This document shows positions 54,605 to 64,000 of a DNA stretch of 64,000 nucleotides, piece after piece; the first letter of the stretch is position 1, and each line of letters begins with the position of its first letter. The DNA comes from Paracoccaceae bacterium (GTDB lineage: Bacteria; Pseudomonadota; Alphaproteobacteria; Rhodobacterales; Rhodobacteraceae). The notes beneath the pieces were generated by a model, which was given only the letters and a program-made list of their open reading frames with translations, did no database searches and was not told where the DNA came from. The position numbers were made by a program, and so were the translations under genes. The stretch lies in NCBI GenBank assembly GCA_958296035.1, contig OY282431.1, forward strand, positions 1,615,001 through 1,679,000, read 5' to 3'.

Positions 54605-55627
54605 ATGCGTGTCTATTACGACCGGGACTGCGACATAAACCTTATAAAGGACAAGCGCATTGCAATCCTGGGCTACGGCTCACAAGGCCATGCCCATGCA
54701 CTCAATCTGCGTGATTCCGGTGCCCGAAACATTGCGGTCGCCTTGCGCGAGGGTTCCCAATCGACTGCCAAGGTGGAGGCCCAGGGACTGGCAGTCAAGG
54801 GTATCGCCGAGGCAGCGGCCTGGTGCGACTTGATCATGTTTACAATGCCTGATGAATTGCAGGCACAGACTTATGCCAAACATGTACATGACAATCTGAA
54901 GCCAGGAGCAGCTATCGCATTCGCGCACGGTTTGAACATCCATTTCAACCTGATAGACCCAAAACCAGGCGTCGACGTCGTAATGATTGCACCAAAAGGG
55001 CCTGGCCACACGGTTCGGGGAGAATTTGTAAAGGGTGGAGGTGTTCCCTGCCTGGTGGCCGTGCATAACGATGCAACAGGCACAGCGCTAGAGATTGCTT
55101 TGTCCTACTGTTCGGCAATTGGTGGCGGACGCTCGGGGATTATTGAGACAGACTTCAAGGAAGAATGTGAAACGGACCTGTTTGGTGAGCAGGCGGTCCT
55201 TTGCGGTGGGATGGTCGAATTGATCCGTTGCGGATTCGAAACGCTGGTGGAAGCAGGTTATGCCCCCGAGATGGCATATTTTGAGTGCCTCCACGAGGTG
55301 AAGCTCATTGTAGATCTGATCTACGAGGGTGGCATTGCCAATATGAACTATTCGATCTCGAATACCGCCGAATACGGTGAGTATGTCTCGGGCCCGCGGG
55401 TTCTGCCGTACAAGGATACAAAGGAACGGATGCGCTCGATTCTTGATGACATTCAGACCGGACGTTTCACTTCCGAATGGATGCGTGAATGTGCAGTTGG
55501 ACAGCCGTCATTCAAGTCGATCAGAAGGCGAAATGATGCGCACCAAATTGAACAGGTTGGCATCAAGCTAAGGGCAATGATGCCCTGGATTTCTGAAGGC
55601 AAGCTTGTCGATCAGAACCAGAACTGA
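54605..55627 (+). CDS. ilvC: ketol-acid reductoisomerase (class I)
   Basis: IlvC converts acetolactate and acetohydroxybutyrate to dihydroxy acids in valine, leucine and isoleucine synthesis. The 340-residue protein has [19 protein letters not shown] at the start, [17 protein letters not shown] for [18 protein letters not shown], and the metal-binding helices [13 protein letters not shown] and [17 protein letters not shown]. Class I length. The ATG at 54605 gives the family N-terminus and follows GGAG at 54594; the frame is open for 99 bp upstream, which is ignored. It is flanked by a monooxygenase gene and tldD, without other ilv genes. Confidence 0.97.
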   Translation: MRVYYDRDCDINLIKDKRIAILGYGSQGHAHALNLRDSGARNIAVALREGSQSTAKVEAQGLAVKGIAEAAAWCDLIMFTMPDELQAQTYAKHVHDNLKPGAAIAFAHGLNIHFNLIDPKPGVDVVMIAPKGPGHTVRGEFVKGGGVPCLVAVHNDATGTALEIALSYCSAIGGGRSGIIETDFKEECETDLFGEQAVLCGGMVELIRCGFETLVEAGYAPEMAYFECLHEVKLIVDLIYEGGIANMNYSISNTAEYGEYVSGPRVLPYKDTKERMRSILDDIQTGRFTSEWMRECAVGQPSFKSIRRRNDAHQIEQVGIKLRAMMPWISEGKLVDQNQN

Positions 55628-55703
55628 CTGGCTCACAATTGGCAACGACTGCCAGCTTGCCATCCAATATCGCGCTGGAACCATTTCTGTCAGGAGTCCG
55701 AGA

Positions 55704-57164
55704 ATGAAACAGGTGTCGAATAGCTCGGGCAGCGTGGATCGGTCCTCCGCAAGCAATTTCAGGCCATTTGAATCGTATCTCGACAGTGAGGCGACGGTGC
55801 GAGTCTTGCAGGACGCAGCGGCAGGCGCTGACGATTGTGAGCTCTTTCTTGAGCGCCATCGTTCCGAGCATCTGCTGTTTGATGACAACCGCGTCAAGAA
55901 TGCGAGCTACAACGCGCATGAGGGATTTGGTTTGCGCGTCATTCGGCACGCAACGACTGGCTATGCGCATGCGAGCAATATCTCCGAAAGTGCACTGCGA
56001 AAAGCTGCCAAGACCGCACGGTTGGCTGTTCGAGATGGAGGAGGCATTCTTGAACCTCCTCCTCAGTCTACCAACCGAAAGCTCTACTCAGATCAGGACC
56101 CGGTTGCAGAAGCAGCATTTTCTGAACGGGTGGAACTGCTTGAGGAAATCAACCGTTTTGCACGCCAACTTGACAAACGGGTCGTACAAGTTTCGGCAAA
56201 CATCGCCACCTCGTTTCAGGAAATCGAAATACTGCGCGCAAATGGCCACCGGGTGGGCGACGCCAGACCGATGGCTCGCTGCTCGGTTGCAGTGATTCTT
56301 GAGGAAAATGGGCGCCGTGAAACCGGGTATGCCGGACAGGGAGGACGTGTTCCTGCAGCAACGCTCATGAAGCCGGAAGGTTGGCAGGCCCTGGCCAGGG
56401 AAGCGATCCGGATTGCCACGGTTAATCTCCAGTCTGTGGAAGCTCCGGCAGGAGTATACGATGTTGTACTGGGACCCGGTTGGCCGGGCATACTCTTGCA
56501 CGAGGCCATTGGCCATGGACTGGAAGGAGACTTTAACCGCAAAGGTGTGTCAGCATTTTCGCAACTCCTGGGCAAGCGGATTGCTTCGGCAGGTGTTACG
56601 GTTCTTGATGATGGAACCCTGGCGGACCGCCGCGGTTCAATCACTATTGATGACGAAGGGACTCCAGGACAGCGAAACACGCTGATCGAAGATGGCATCC
56701 TTATCAAATACATGCAGGACAGACAGAATGCCCGCCTAACTGGCGTTGTGGCGACAGGTAACGGTCGACGGCAGTCCTATGCCCACGCTCCAATGCCGCG
56801 GATGACAAATACCTACATGCTGGCCGGTGAAGCGACACCGGCGGAAATTGTCAGTGAACTTCGGGACGGTGTGTATGCGGTCGGTTTCGGTGGAGGGCAG
56901 GTCGATATTACCAACGGAAAGTTCGTTTTTTCCTGTACTGAAGCCTATCGTGTCCATAATGGCAAGATCGGCGCACCGATCAAGAATGCAACACTGATCG
57001 GCGACGGACCCAGTGCGCTGACCAAAATTCGGGCAATCGGAAATGATCTGGCTCTGGATCCGGGTATTGGAAATTGTGGCAAGAATGGCCAGTGGGTGCC
57101 GGTTGGCGTCGGCTTGCCGACCACGCTAATTGGTGGTCTGACTGTAGGAGGAAGCTCAGGATAG
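55704..57164 (+). CDS. tldD: metalloprotease TldD
   Basis: TldD, together with TldE (PmbA), forms a heterodimeric zinc metalloprotease that degrades unfolded peptides and processes some modified peptides such as microcins and antitoxins. The 486-residue protein has LFDDNRVKNASYNAHEGFGL in the N-terminal domain, the zinc motif HEAIGHGLEGD near residue 270, DDEGTPGQRNTLIEDG and the C-terminal GNCGKNGQWVPVGVGLPT. The ATG at 55704 follows AGGAG. The partner gene is not in the window. It converges with carA, with a palindrome between them. Confidence 0.95.
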   Translation: MKQVSNSSGSVDRSSASNFRPFESYLDSEATVRVLQDAAAGADDCELFLERHRSEHLLFDDNRVKNASYNAHEGFGLRVIRHATTGYAHASNISESALRKAAKTARLAVRDGGGILEPPPQSTNRKLYSDQDPVAEAAFSERVELLEEINRFARQLDKRVVQVSANIATSFQEIEILRANGHRVGDARPMARCSVAVILEENGRRETGYAGQGGRVPAATLMKPEGWQALAREAIRIATVNLQSVEAPAGVYDVVLGPGWPGILLHEAIGHGLEGDFNRKGVSAFSQLLGKRIASAGVTVLDDGTLADRRGSITIDDEGTPGQRNTLIEDGILIKYMQDRQNARLTGVVATGNGRRQSYAHAPMPRMTNTYMLAGEATPAEIVSELRDGVYAVGFGGGQVDITNGKFVFSCTEAYRVHNGKIGAPIKNATLIGDGPSALTKIRAIGNDLALDPGIGNCGKNGQWVPVGVGLPTTLIGGLTVGGSSG

Positions 57165-57189
57165 CCGGCTGCGTTACGAACGCTGGCCT

Positions 57190-57208
57190 CGGCAGCCAGT
57201 GGCTGCCG
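57190..57208. terminator. perfect palindrome between convergent tldD and carA
   Basis: CGGCAGCCA, one base, TGGCTGCCG: two 9-base arms in the 45-bp gap between convergent genes. It could act as a bidirectional transcription stop, though no T-run follows on either side. Confidence 0.5.
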
Positions 57209-57209
57209 G

Positions 57210-58364
57210 TCATGAATCGGTATCCATTAGCCGTGCAAAGTCCTGAAAGAGATAGTGGCAATCCTGTGGGCCCGGGCTGGCCTCGGGATGAAACTGGACA
57301 GAAAACACAGGCCGGTCCTTGACACAGAGACCGCAGTTTGTGCCGTCGAACAGAGAAATATGTGTTTCGAGTACATGCGCCGGAAGGGAATCCTGATCGA
57401 CCGTAAACCCGTGGTTCATTGAGGTGATCTCGACCTTTCCTGTGCGCAAATCCTTGACAGGGTGGTTTGCACCGTGATGACCGTGATTCATCTTGACCGT
57501 CTTGCCACCGAGTGCCAGCGCCATCATCTGGTGTCCCAGGCAGATGCCAAACACCGGAATATCCGACCGCTCAATTACCTCCCTGATCATGGGAACGGCA
57601 TATGCACCGGTGGCAGCAGGGTCTCCAGGACCATTGGACAAGAACAGTCCGTCTGGTTCCAGCTGCAATATCTCCTGCGCCGAGGTGTCGGCGGTTACTA
57701 CTCTCGATTCGCAGCCGACATCGGCCAGACATCGCAGGATATTGTGCTTGGCTCCGTAATCTACTGCCACAACAAAATGGCGCTTGTTACCTGCGGGCTG
57801 GTAACCCGTCGGCCACTTCCAAATCGAATTGCTCCAGTCGAATGGTCGGCGACTGGTAACCTTGAGAGCCAGATCGAGTCCAAACAGACCTGGAAACGCC
57901 TCCAGCTGCGATTCGAGATGCGGCAGGTCGAAGCTGCCATTCTTGCGATGCTCGATAGCCGCTAGCGGTGCACCCATACTCCGTATCTTGCGCGTGAGCA
58001 TCCGCGTATCAATGCCAGCCACCCCGATCAGGTTCTTGCTTTCCATCCAGGAAGCCAAATCGGTTCGTGCTCTCCAGTTTGACTGTTTCGTCGGCAGCCA
58101 TCGAGAAATCATTCCGGCAGCTGAGGGCTTTCCGCGTTCCTCATCCTCGGGATTGACACCGACATTGCCAATATGGGGAAATGTAAAGGTTATGATTTGA
58201 CCGCAATAGGAAGGATCGGTCATGATTTCCTGATACCCCGTCATGGAAGTGTTAAAGCAGAGTTCACCAACTTCACATCCTTCGGCGCCGAAGCCCTGTC
58301 CATATAGAAGCGTACCACCCTCGATCAGCAGGCACGCTGTAGCTTCCCTGGTAGACTTGTCCAT
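57210..58364 (-). CDS. carA: carbamoyl-phosphate synthase small chain
   Basis: CarA is the glutaminase subunit that releases ammonia for carbamoyl phosphate (arginine and pyrimidine synthesis). The 384-residue protein has GYQEIMTDPSYCGQIITFTFP in the N-terminal domain, the class I amidotransferase core with VAVDYGAKHNILRCL, LFLSNGPGDP, VFGICLGHQMMALA (catalytic Cys) and QFHPEASPGP (His, Glu). Length is normal. The large subunit CarB is not next to it in this window. The gene is divergent from the yqeY-like gene about 1 kb away; a dead toxin gene now lies between. Confidence 0.97.
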   Translation of the reverse strand: MDKSTREATACLLIEGGTLLYGQGFGAEGCEVGELCFNTSMTGYQEIMTDPSYCGQIITFTFPHIGNVGVNPEDEERGKPSAAGMISRWLPTKQSNWRARTDLASWMESKNLIGVAGIDTRMLTRKIRSMGAPLAAIEHRKNGSFDLPHLESQLEAFPGLFGLDLALKVTSRRPFDWSNSIWKWPTGYQPAGNKRHFVVAVDYGAKHNILRCLADVGCESRVVTADTSAQEILQLEPDGLFLSNGPGDPAATGAYAVPMIREVIERSDIPVFGICLGHQMMALALGGKTVKMNHGHHGANHPVKDLRTGKVEITSMNHGFTVDQDSLPAHVLETHISLFDGTNCGLCVKDRPVFSVQFHPEASPGPQDCHYLFQDFARLMDTDS

Positions 58365-58614
58365 TTGAGCTTACTTTTCGTCCCGTGATGAAAAGACCGT
58401 CGGCGTGCAGAATTCTGCTTCGACCCAGGCACGAATATTGCGCATTCGAGCGCATGTCGCAACCTCTGACCTGACGGTGGCAATAGACTCAAGCACGATC
58501 AATTCACCCGCTGTCCAACTGCCAGTAAGCCTGGCGCACGCCATACGAGAAACACTTCCCTTTGAAGGCTGGAGCCCTTTACGAAATTCGTAGCGGAGGG
58601 TACAGTCCGCACAC
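58365..58614. other. upstream region of carA
   Basis: A 250-bp stretch upstream of carA on the minus strand and of the dead toxin gene on the plus strand. No supported gene; it should carry the carA promoter. Confidence 0.35.
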
Positions 58615-58881
58615 ATGATCCGAAACTTCAGAGACCTGAAGACGAGACGCTTCTTCGAGGGGCGCCGTATCGCGGCATACCAGGGCTTCGCCAGACCAGC
58701 GGCTTGTCGTCTGGTTTTACTGGACAGTGCGGCGACGCTTGGCGACTTGGCCGCGCAACCAGGCAATCGGCTGGGAGGCGACCGCATCGGTCAACACAAC
58801 AGTCGGATCAATGTGCAGTAGCGCGTCTGTTCCCGTTGGGCGGACGACGGTTCGCACGATGTGGAGACCATCGATTTTCAC
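58615..58881 (+). pseudogene. RelE/HigB-type toxin gene with internal stop
   Basis: From the ATG at 58615 the frame reads MIRNFRDLKTRRFFEGRR, then LVLLDSAATLGDLAAQPGNR and GGDRIGQHNSRINVQ, a HigB-type RelE/ParE toxin. At the next codon the family has Trp (QWR), but here it is TAG; beyond the stop the same frame continues RVCSRWADDGSHDVETIDFH to the natural stop at 58881, matching the normal C-terminus. A single TGG to TAG change plus small losses near GNRL have thus killed it. The antitoxin gene that normally follows is not recognisable downstream. Confidence 0.8.
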
Positions 58882-59346
58882 TGAAGAAATCTGACAGGAG
58901 ATTTCGACGGAATTCGATATCAAATCTGCCGCCCTTGGAATCCTCTCCGGATGTTAGGTAAAGCACGAGCAGGTAGGGAGCACGGTTCAGATTTCCATCT
59001 CCGCAGCAATGTAAGCTGCGTATTATGTGGTTATGGTCGCCAGTCTTGTAGGTGGCTCATGTCTGCACACAGAACTGGGTTGTCCCTTGACTTGTAGCCT
59101 GTGCGCGGTCAATGAAGACGCGTGCGTCTTTTCGACTACAAATTCAAGGGTCATAACCTGAGCACAGTACAAATGGCACCTATCGGAAACCGTTACTGGA
59201 AAAGCGAGTTCCGATGTTAAAGGAGGTCCAGGTTTAATTGAGGTAGAGGCAGTACTACATAAGTGGTGCTAGGCTGCACGGGACATCCTGCATGCAGCGG
59301 GGCCGTGCAAGCCAGTTACAGGCTTGAAGATTGGAATCCGGTTCAG
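58882..59346. other. intergenic stretch, decayed antitoxin possible
   Basis: About 460 bp between the dead toxin and yqeY. An AGGAG lies at 58892 but no antitoxin frame follows. The yqeY frame is open upstream to 59263 without family resemblance. Otherwise nothing seen. Confidence 0.35.
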
Positions 59347-59844
59347 ATGGGCCAAGTAAGGGAAAAAATAGAAGAAGCACTTAACAATGCCGAACAGGGG
59401 GACAACAAGGACCGTACGGCGGTGCTTCGGCTGATCAATGCGGCCGTTCATCACAAGGATTTTACCGAACGGAGCAAGGGTTATCTCGACGGTATTCCAG
59501 ATGCAGTAATCATTGGCATTTTGCGCCACATGCGCCGCCAGCGCCTCGAAAGTTCCAAACATTTCGAGGAACACTGGCGGGTTGATCTGGCCGCTAGAGA
59601 CCGTTTTGAGATTTCGGTGATCGACGAGTTGCTACCACGCACGCTTTCTCAGTTTGAACATCAGAAGGCGGTCGAAGACATCATCAATGAAATCGGTGCC
59701 ACGGGTATCCGTGATCGAGGCAGGGTAATCAAGGCATTACGCGTTCGTTATAGCGAGCAACTTGATCTCGACAGGACCGGCAGACTCGTGAACGATGCTC
59801 TCTGCTCAACACTAAAGCAGTCGGTCCGGCGTCAGGGCGTTTAG
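59347..59844 (+). CDS. GatB/YqeY domain protein
   Basis: A 165-residue soluble helical protein of the YqeY family, related to the tRNA-binding tail domain of the amidotransferase subunit GatB. The start MGQVREKIEEALNNAEQGDN, the segment RTAVLRLINAAVHHKD, the middle DLAARDRFEISVIDELLPR and the C-terminal DIINEIGATGIRDRGRVIKAL follow the family. The ATG at 59347 gives the expected N-terminus. Function is not established; tRNA binding is assumed from GatB. In alphaproteobacteria it typically lies divergent from carA, as here. Confidence 0.9.
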   Translation: MGQVREKIEEALNNAEQGDNKDRTAVLRLINAAVHHKDFTERSKGYLDGIPDAVIIGILRHMRRQRLESSKHFEEHWRVDLAARDRFEISVIDELLPRTLSQFEHQKAVEDIINEIGATGIRDRGRVIKALRVRYSEQLDLDRTGRLVNDALCSTLKQSVRRQGV

Positions 59845-60118
59845 GTCAGCCATTCGGCTGGCTTCGTTCGGAAGGTCGTAAGTCAGAAACAGGATCGGCG
59901 GCTATCGGCTGTCTGGCCACGGAACTGCCGCGGCGCCTGGCTCGGCGAAGTCAACTCTCAAGGGCAGCGGAGCACCGGTTCGTGCGACCGCAAACACTTG
60001 CGATTTCATCGCATCCAGTGCGTTCGAATTTGCTGACATCGGCTCAGCCTGTCGGGGCAGGGGCCGCGTTTATATCCCGGCCACAAACTCCGTCCCGACG
60101 CCGGCTCCCGACAAGTCT

Positions 60119-61792
60119 CTAGTGCTGTGGATAGCGATCCCAGACTTCGCGCTTGGGGAGTGTTTCATATGTATGATGCGGCGGCGGGTTGGAATGAATC
60201 CACTCCATCGAATCTGCATGCTTGCCCCAGTAGGCCGGCTCTTCGACTCTCCGTCCATAGAGCAATGTGTAGGCCACGACGCCAATGAAGAAAACGAACG
60301 ACGCAAATGACAGAAAAGCACCCAGCGAAGACACCTTGTTCCACAAAGCGAATGCTTCAGGGTAGTCAATGTAGCGCCGTGGCATGCCCTGGCGGCCGAG
60401 GAAGTGTTGTGGGAAAAACGTAAGGTTGGACCCAATAAACATCGTCCAGAAATGCAGTTTTCCAGCCCATTCGGGATATTGACGACCAGACATCTTGCCT
60501 ATCCAGTAGTAGATTCCGGCAAAAATACAGAACACCGCTCCCAGCGACATTACGTAATGGAAGTGAGCGACCACGTAGTAGGTATCGTGGTAGGCTCGGT
60601 CGAGACCTGCCTGGCTGAGGATTATTCCCGTAACTCCGCCGAGCGTAAACAGGAACAAAAACCCGAACGCCCAAAGCATCGGCGTCTTGAACTCGACTGA
60701 GCCTCCCCACATTGTAGCAATCCAGGAAAATATCTTGATGCCCGTGGGCACTGCTATCACCATCGTCGCCAGCATGAAGTAGGACTGCTGCGTCAAGCTC
60801 ATGCCCACCGTATACATGTGGTGCGCCCAGACGACGAAGCCGAGGGCACCAATTGCAACCATCGCGTAGACCATCGGCAGATAGCCAAAAATTGGCTTCT
60901 TGGAAAACGTCGAAATGACGTGTGAAATGATACCGAATCCCGGCACAATAATAATGTAGACTTCAGGATGTCCAAAGAACCACAGCAGATGCTGGTAGAG
61001 TATTGGATCGCCTCCACCGGCTGCATCAAAGAACGTCGTGCCGAAGTTCCGGTCGGTGAGTAGCATGGTGATGGCACCAGCCAGCACAGGAAGAGACAGA
61101 AGTATCAGCCACCCGGTTACAAAAATCGACCATGCAAACAACGGCACTTTGTGCAGCGTCATGCCCGGCGCACGCATGTTCAGGAAGGTGGTAATCATGT
61201 TTATTGCACCGAGAATCGACGAGGCTCCCGACACGTGAACAGCAAAAATTGCTAGATCCATCGACAGGCCGGCCTCGCGTGTTGATAGCGGTGCATACAA
61301 AACCCAGCCGACTCCCGATCCGGTCTGGCCGTTGCCTCCCGGCGCCAACACCGAAGAAACAGCCAGGCAGGATCCAGCAACAAACATCCAGTAGCTGAGG
61401 TTATTAAGCCTGGGGAATGCCATGTCCGGGGCACCAATCATCAGGGGCATGAAATAGTTTCCAAAACCACCGAACAATGCTGGAATCACGACGAAAAACA
61501 TCATCAAGATGCCGTGACCCGTGATCAACACATTCCACAGATGCCCATTGGGCGTGCAGTTGTCGACCATGGCGGCAACCAGGCTCGCGCCTTCCAGGCA
61601 CATGTACTGTACGCCGGGCTCGTAGAGTTCCATCCGCATGTACACGGTGAACAATACTGATATGAAACCGACCAATGCCGCGGTTACGATATAGAGGATG
61701 CCAATGTCTTTGTGGTTCGTTGACATGAACCAGCGGGTGAAGAACCCAGCCTGTTCGTAATGCTCGTCGGCGTGAGCTGTGATGTCCGCCAT
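60119..61792 (-). CDS. ctaD: cytochrome c oxidase subunit I (aa3 type)
   Basis: The catalytic subunit of aa3-type oxidase, which reduces oxygen and pumps protons in the inner membrane. The 557-residue protein has twelve membrane segments and all ligands: the low-spin haem His in [14 protein letters not shown], the CuB site [10 protein letters not shown] with the His-Tyr pair, HHMYTVGM, and the two haem His in AHFHYVMS. Proton-channel residues SFxxP-like and TNHKDIG near the N-terminus are present. The ATG at 61792 gives [13 protein letters not shown]. The other subunits and assembly genes are not in the window; lipB lies just upstream on the same strand. Confidence 0.97.
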   Translation of the reverse strand: MADITAHADEHYEQAGFFTRWFMSTNHKDIGILYIVTAALVGFISVLFTVYMRMELYEPGVQYMCLEGASLVAAMVDNCTPNGHLWNVLITGHGILMMFFVVIPALFGGFGNYFMPLMIGAPDMAFPRLNNLSYWMFVAGSCLAVSSVLAPGGNGQTGSGVGWVLYAPLSTREAGLSMDLAIFAVHVSGASSILGAINMITTFLNMRAPGMTLHKVPLFAWSIFVTGWLILLSLPVLAGAITMLLTDRNFGTTFFDAAGGGDPILYQHLLWFFGHPEVYIIIVPGFGIISHVISTFSKKPIFGYLPMVYAMVAIGALGFVVWAHHMYTVGMSLTQQSYFMLATMVIAVPTGIKIFSWIATMWGGSVEFKTPMLWAFGFLFLFTLGGVTGIILSQAGLDRAYHDTYYVVAHFHYVMSLGAVFCIFAGIYYWIGKMSGRQYPEWAGKLHFWTMFIGSNLTFFPQHFLGRQGMPRRYIDYPEAFALWNKVSSLGAFLSFASFVFFIGVVAYTLLYGRRVEEPAYWGKHADSMEWIHSNPPPHHTYETLPKREVWDRYPQH

Positions 61793-61926
61793 TGCCGTCC
61801 TGTCCCTGGCCTGCACTGCGCCTCAAGAAACCGTCGGACTCATGCCCGATCTGCCTGCAGTTTACGGTATCTGCGCAGATTCCTCAACCGTGCATTTGTA
61901 TTGGGCTCATAGAATACCAGTCGAAT

Positions 61927-62562
61927 TCAACCTCGAAGATCGTGGAAGGAATGGCCAAATGTCTTCCTCAGGACGCTGTCTACTTCGCCCATTGTCGTCT
62001 CCACGCCCAGGTCTTGCATGCTTGTTGCGCCATAACCTTCCAGTCCACACGCGACAATTCCATCATAATGCGACAGGTCCGGCGATACGTTAATCGACAT
62101 CCCGTGATAGCTAACCCATTTGCGGACGCGGACGCCTATCGCCCCTATCTTTCTCTCCTGCTGCCGACCGGACTCTACCCAAACACCGATGCGCTTGCGG
62201 CGGGTGTGGCCTTTCACACCGAATTCATCAAGAGTGGCGACCATCCATGCCTCAAGGCAGCTGACAAATGTCCGCAAGTCCCGCCCGCGAGTAGCAAGAT
62301 CAAGCATTGTATAGACCACTCTTTGGCCGGGGCCATGGTATGTATACTGTCCACCACGCCCGCTGCGGAAGACCGGCAGGGTCTGAGGCTTCAACAGGTC
62401 ATCCTGACGGCTGTTGGGGCCACAGGTGTAGATTGCCGGATGCTCCAGCAACCAAATGGCCTCGTCCGCATGTCCGCTGCGGATCGCTCCAACCCGCTCT
62501 TCCATTGCATGAACTGCTATCGGGTAGTCGACAGGCTCGCTAGATGTCATCCATTCAACCAT
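61927..62562 (-). CDS. lipB: octanoyltransferase LipB
   Basis: LipB moves the octanoyl group from acyl carrier protein to lipoyl domains, the first step of lipoate synthesis. The 211-residue protein shows LEHPAIYTCG, GRGGQYTYHGPGQRVVY, KIGAIGVRVRKWVSYHG with the catalytic Lys and VACGLEGYGATSM with the catalytic Cys. All are in family positions. Lipoylated enzymes include pyruvate dehydrogenase and the glycine cleavage system. It precedes ctaD by 134 bp on the same strand. Confidence 0.95.
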   Translation of the reverse strand: MVEWMTSSEPVDYPIAVHAMEERVGAIRSGHADEAIWLLEHPAIYTCGPNSRQDDLLKPQTLPVFRSGRGGQYTYHGPGQRVVYTMLDLATRGRDLRTFVSCLEAWMVATLDEFGVKGHTRRKRIGVWVESGRQQERKIGAIGVRVRKWVSYHGMSINVSPDLSHYDGIVACGLEGYGATSMQDLGVETTMGEVDSVLRKTFGHSFHDLRG

Positions 62563-63120
62563 GTATTCGCCACAAGAGCCAAATTCGTGAATGCTCTACC
62601 TCTCCACCTTGCCAGATGACATTTCTCAGGAGAGATTTCAGGAAAGCCGAGGCAGACACAGCACATTTTCTTCGCAAGCCTGCGAAATCACGGGAATTTT
62701 TTCGCGCATGCCTGCGTTATAGAGCAATTGGCGTTGTCAGTCTCTGTGTAGGGCAGTTCGCGGCTTCCTATCCTACATGGCCTGGCTTCGGCCAGGATCT
62801 GGGATTCGAGAGGCACTTTCATCTATTCGGGGTCAGGACAGAACTGTTACGCTTCTCAATCAATGGAAGGCACAGGTAGATCTGCGCCGGGGATCAAACG
62901 GCAATTTATATCCGGCACAACCCGGTTGCCGTCAAGTCGACTGTACACCTGTGGTCCCCGAGCACAAACATCATCCAACCGGAATCCCGCCATCCAGGAC
63001 CCAATGCGGCCAGCTGCTTCTCGTGGGTTCAACCTGGCCAGCATGATCCTGCCGAACACACTAGCAACGATTCGAGATTTGCTGACACCGTCTTTCAATC
63101 GATAAAGGACCCTCGCAACA
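62563..63120. other. intergenic stretch between lipB and the intron remnant
   Basis: About 560 bp. A minus-strand frame at 62856-63098 (80 codons) has ordinary composition but no known relative. Nothing else is supported. lipB transcription should start here. Confidence 0.35.
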
Positions 63121-63152
63121 ATGACCTCTTGCAGGTCGCCAATGGCGTGGTA

Positions 63153-63191
63153 TGACTTGCTGCACGGAACTTTGCCAGGGTCAGCAAGTCA
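63153..63191. repeat. hairpin repeat shared with 32290-32365
   Basis: TGACTTGCTG and CAGCAAGTCA form a perfect 10-base inverted repeat with a 19-base spacer. The surrounding 70 bp recur, diverged, near the truncated IS630 at 32290-32365, where the second arm has decayed. It may be the end of a mobile element or a target of the intron. Confidence 0.5.
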
Positions 63192-63197
63192 ATGCAG

Positions 63198-64000
63198 TGC
63201 GCCGCGTAAAGGCGCGTTTATCCAGTGGGTGCGAATCCCGCGCAACAATTGTCGCCTCGGCTGGGTGCGGCCTGGGCGGTTTGCGGCGGTAACGATTGAG
63301 ATTGAAGTACTCTGGTGGCAACGGTTTGCGTCAGGCAGCCCAGCAATCATGCGGGCCGGGACGTGCGTGAACGCCGAGCAGGCCTCGAAAATGATAATGC
63401 GAGAGCCGACCCTGTTGTGTCGAGGGGAAGGCCGATGGCGGGTTGGGAAGTGCTGCACGAACCGGGTTCGCAAGGCGAGAAAGGGAACTCCGCAAGGGGT
63501 GCCGATTTTGCCCCTGTTCAGCAACATCCATAGGCGTCGTTTCATACCGGGCTGGCGAGCGCCGGGCCATGCCTGGCACAATCGTTTGGCGATAGTGAAC
63601 GATGCGGATGATGTCTGCATGGTGGGATGTGCGCCGGCGGCGCAACGGCTGATGGTCAAACTGAAGCTGGCGATCAATCCGCACAAGACGCGAGGCCTGT
63701 GGCATCCCGAGGAATCCTTTGTGTTTCCGGGTTACCGCATGGGGCGCAATTATCGTCCCAGCGGCAGGGGGCCACTATTGGCACCCGGCCGGGCAAGGCG
63801 AGTGTCCAGGGCTTCTCTGCAGTCGGATCAGTGAGCAGACGCATCGGCGTCATGTGGGACAGGATGCTGAAGAGATGGTGGAGCGGCTGTGGGCGGCCTA
63901 CGGTTTGCTGCGCCTTGTGCCGAAGACGAAGACGCTGCCGGGAGCGGGCATGTGTTCTGGTCGGAAAGCCGGATGCGGGAATACCGCACGTCCGGTTTGA
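63198..64000 (+). pseudogene. degenerate group II intron with reverse transcriptase remnant
   Basis: The frame around 63470-63830 spells a group II intron reverse transcriptase: GTPQGVPILPLFSNIHRRRF (family GTPQGGVxSPLLANIYLxxF), NDADDVCMVG in place of YADDF, then INPHKTRGLWHPEESFVFPG (family NxxKTxxxxxxxxFxFLGY). After 63790 the maturase part continues in another frame (RPGKASVQGF), so it is frameshifted. GTGCGCCGCGTAAAGGCGCG at 63198 resembles an intron 5' end, and 63967-63997 forms the GC-rich hairpin usual after the reading frame. The catalytic YADD is changed to NDADD, and the N-terminal RT blocks appear deleted. The element runs off the window and is not expected to move by itself. Confidence 0.7.
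63967..63997 (+). ncRNA. group II intron hairpin downstream of the RT frame
   Basis: AGCCGGA-TGCGG, loop GAATA, CCGCA-CG-TCCGGTT makes a two-part stem of 7 and 5 base pairs with a two-base bulge. This matches the conserved hairpin found after the reading frame in many bacterial group II introns. Confidence 0.6.

Noticed and set aside
59845-59862. A short hairpin after the yqeY stop
   Set aside because: Stem of only five to seven pairs and no T-run; too weak to call a terminator.

Overview
The window reads as a chromosomal segment of an alphaproteobacterium, probably marine and possibly host-associated. This is inferred from the gene content: an aa3-type cytochrome oxidase subunit I, separate glycyl-tRNA synthetase chains followed by ppdK, class I ketol-acid reductoisomerase, carA divergent from a YqeY-like gene, and a DMSP demethylation pair (dmdA-acuI). 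The ankyrin-repeat protein, toxin-antitoxin loci, restriction-modification genes and many decayed insertion sequences resemble the accessory load of marine-invertebrate symbionts, but nothing here proves a host.

Layout. 1-2.2 kb: a small membrane protein, a secreted ankyrin-repeat protein and a broken IS66-type accessory gene. 2.2-17.7 kb: mostly housekeeping genes on the + strand (tgt, lon, three tRNAs, a DUF2182/DUF1326 pair, dmdA, acuI, malate synthase G, cysteine synthase, an MscS-type channel, an AlaX editing protein). 17.7-22.3 kb: an accessory patch with a HigB/HigA system whose antitoxin is fused to a metallopeptidase domain, a FitA-like antitoxin beside a dead FitB toxin, tRNA-Ser and an ISKra4 remnant. 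22.4-30 kb: a seven-gene minus-strand operon (ROK regulator, M20 hydrolase, CUT2 sugar ABC transporter, YhfX-type PLP enzyme, SIS-domain enzyme) with a palindromic operator candidate. 30-42.3 kb: a plastic region with a nucleoside hydrolase/amidase fusion pseudogene, a truncated IS630, two related N6-adenine methylases, a ribokinase and a nuclease-helicase gene. 42.7-62.6 kb: housekeeping genes again (a protease-like pseudoenzyme, glyQ-glyS-ppdK, a SleB-type hydrolase, glmM, a UbiH-family monooxygenase, ilvC, tldD, carA, yqeY, ctaD, lipB). The right end holds a degenerate group II intron.

Most notable system. The nuclease-helicase gene ends in a run of 14 C (coding strand), three codons before a stop. 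Removing one C, or adding two, would join it to the following methylase frame as one protein of about 1,669 residues with the order Mrr-like nuclease, SF2 helicase, N6-adenine methylase and a C-terminal specificity region. That is the layout of Type ISP restriction enzymes. The locus therefore looks like a length-switchable single-chain restriction-modification enzyme, currently in the broken state, unless the tract length is a sequencing error.

Other points are a pyruvate phosphate dikinase whose ATP-grasp domain has lost key residues, a trypsin-fold protein lacking catalytic His and Ser, twin operators upstream of higB, and an undescribed-looking sugar or amino-conjugate operon.
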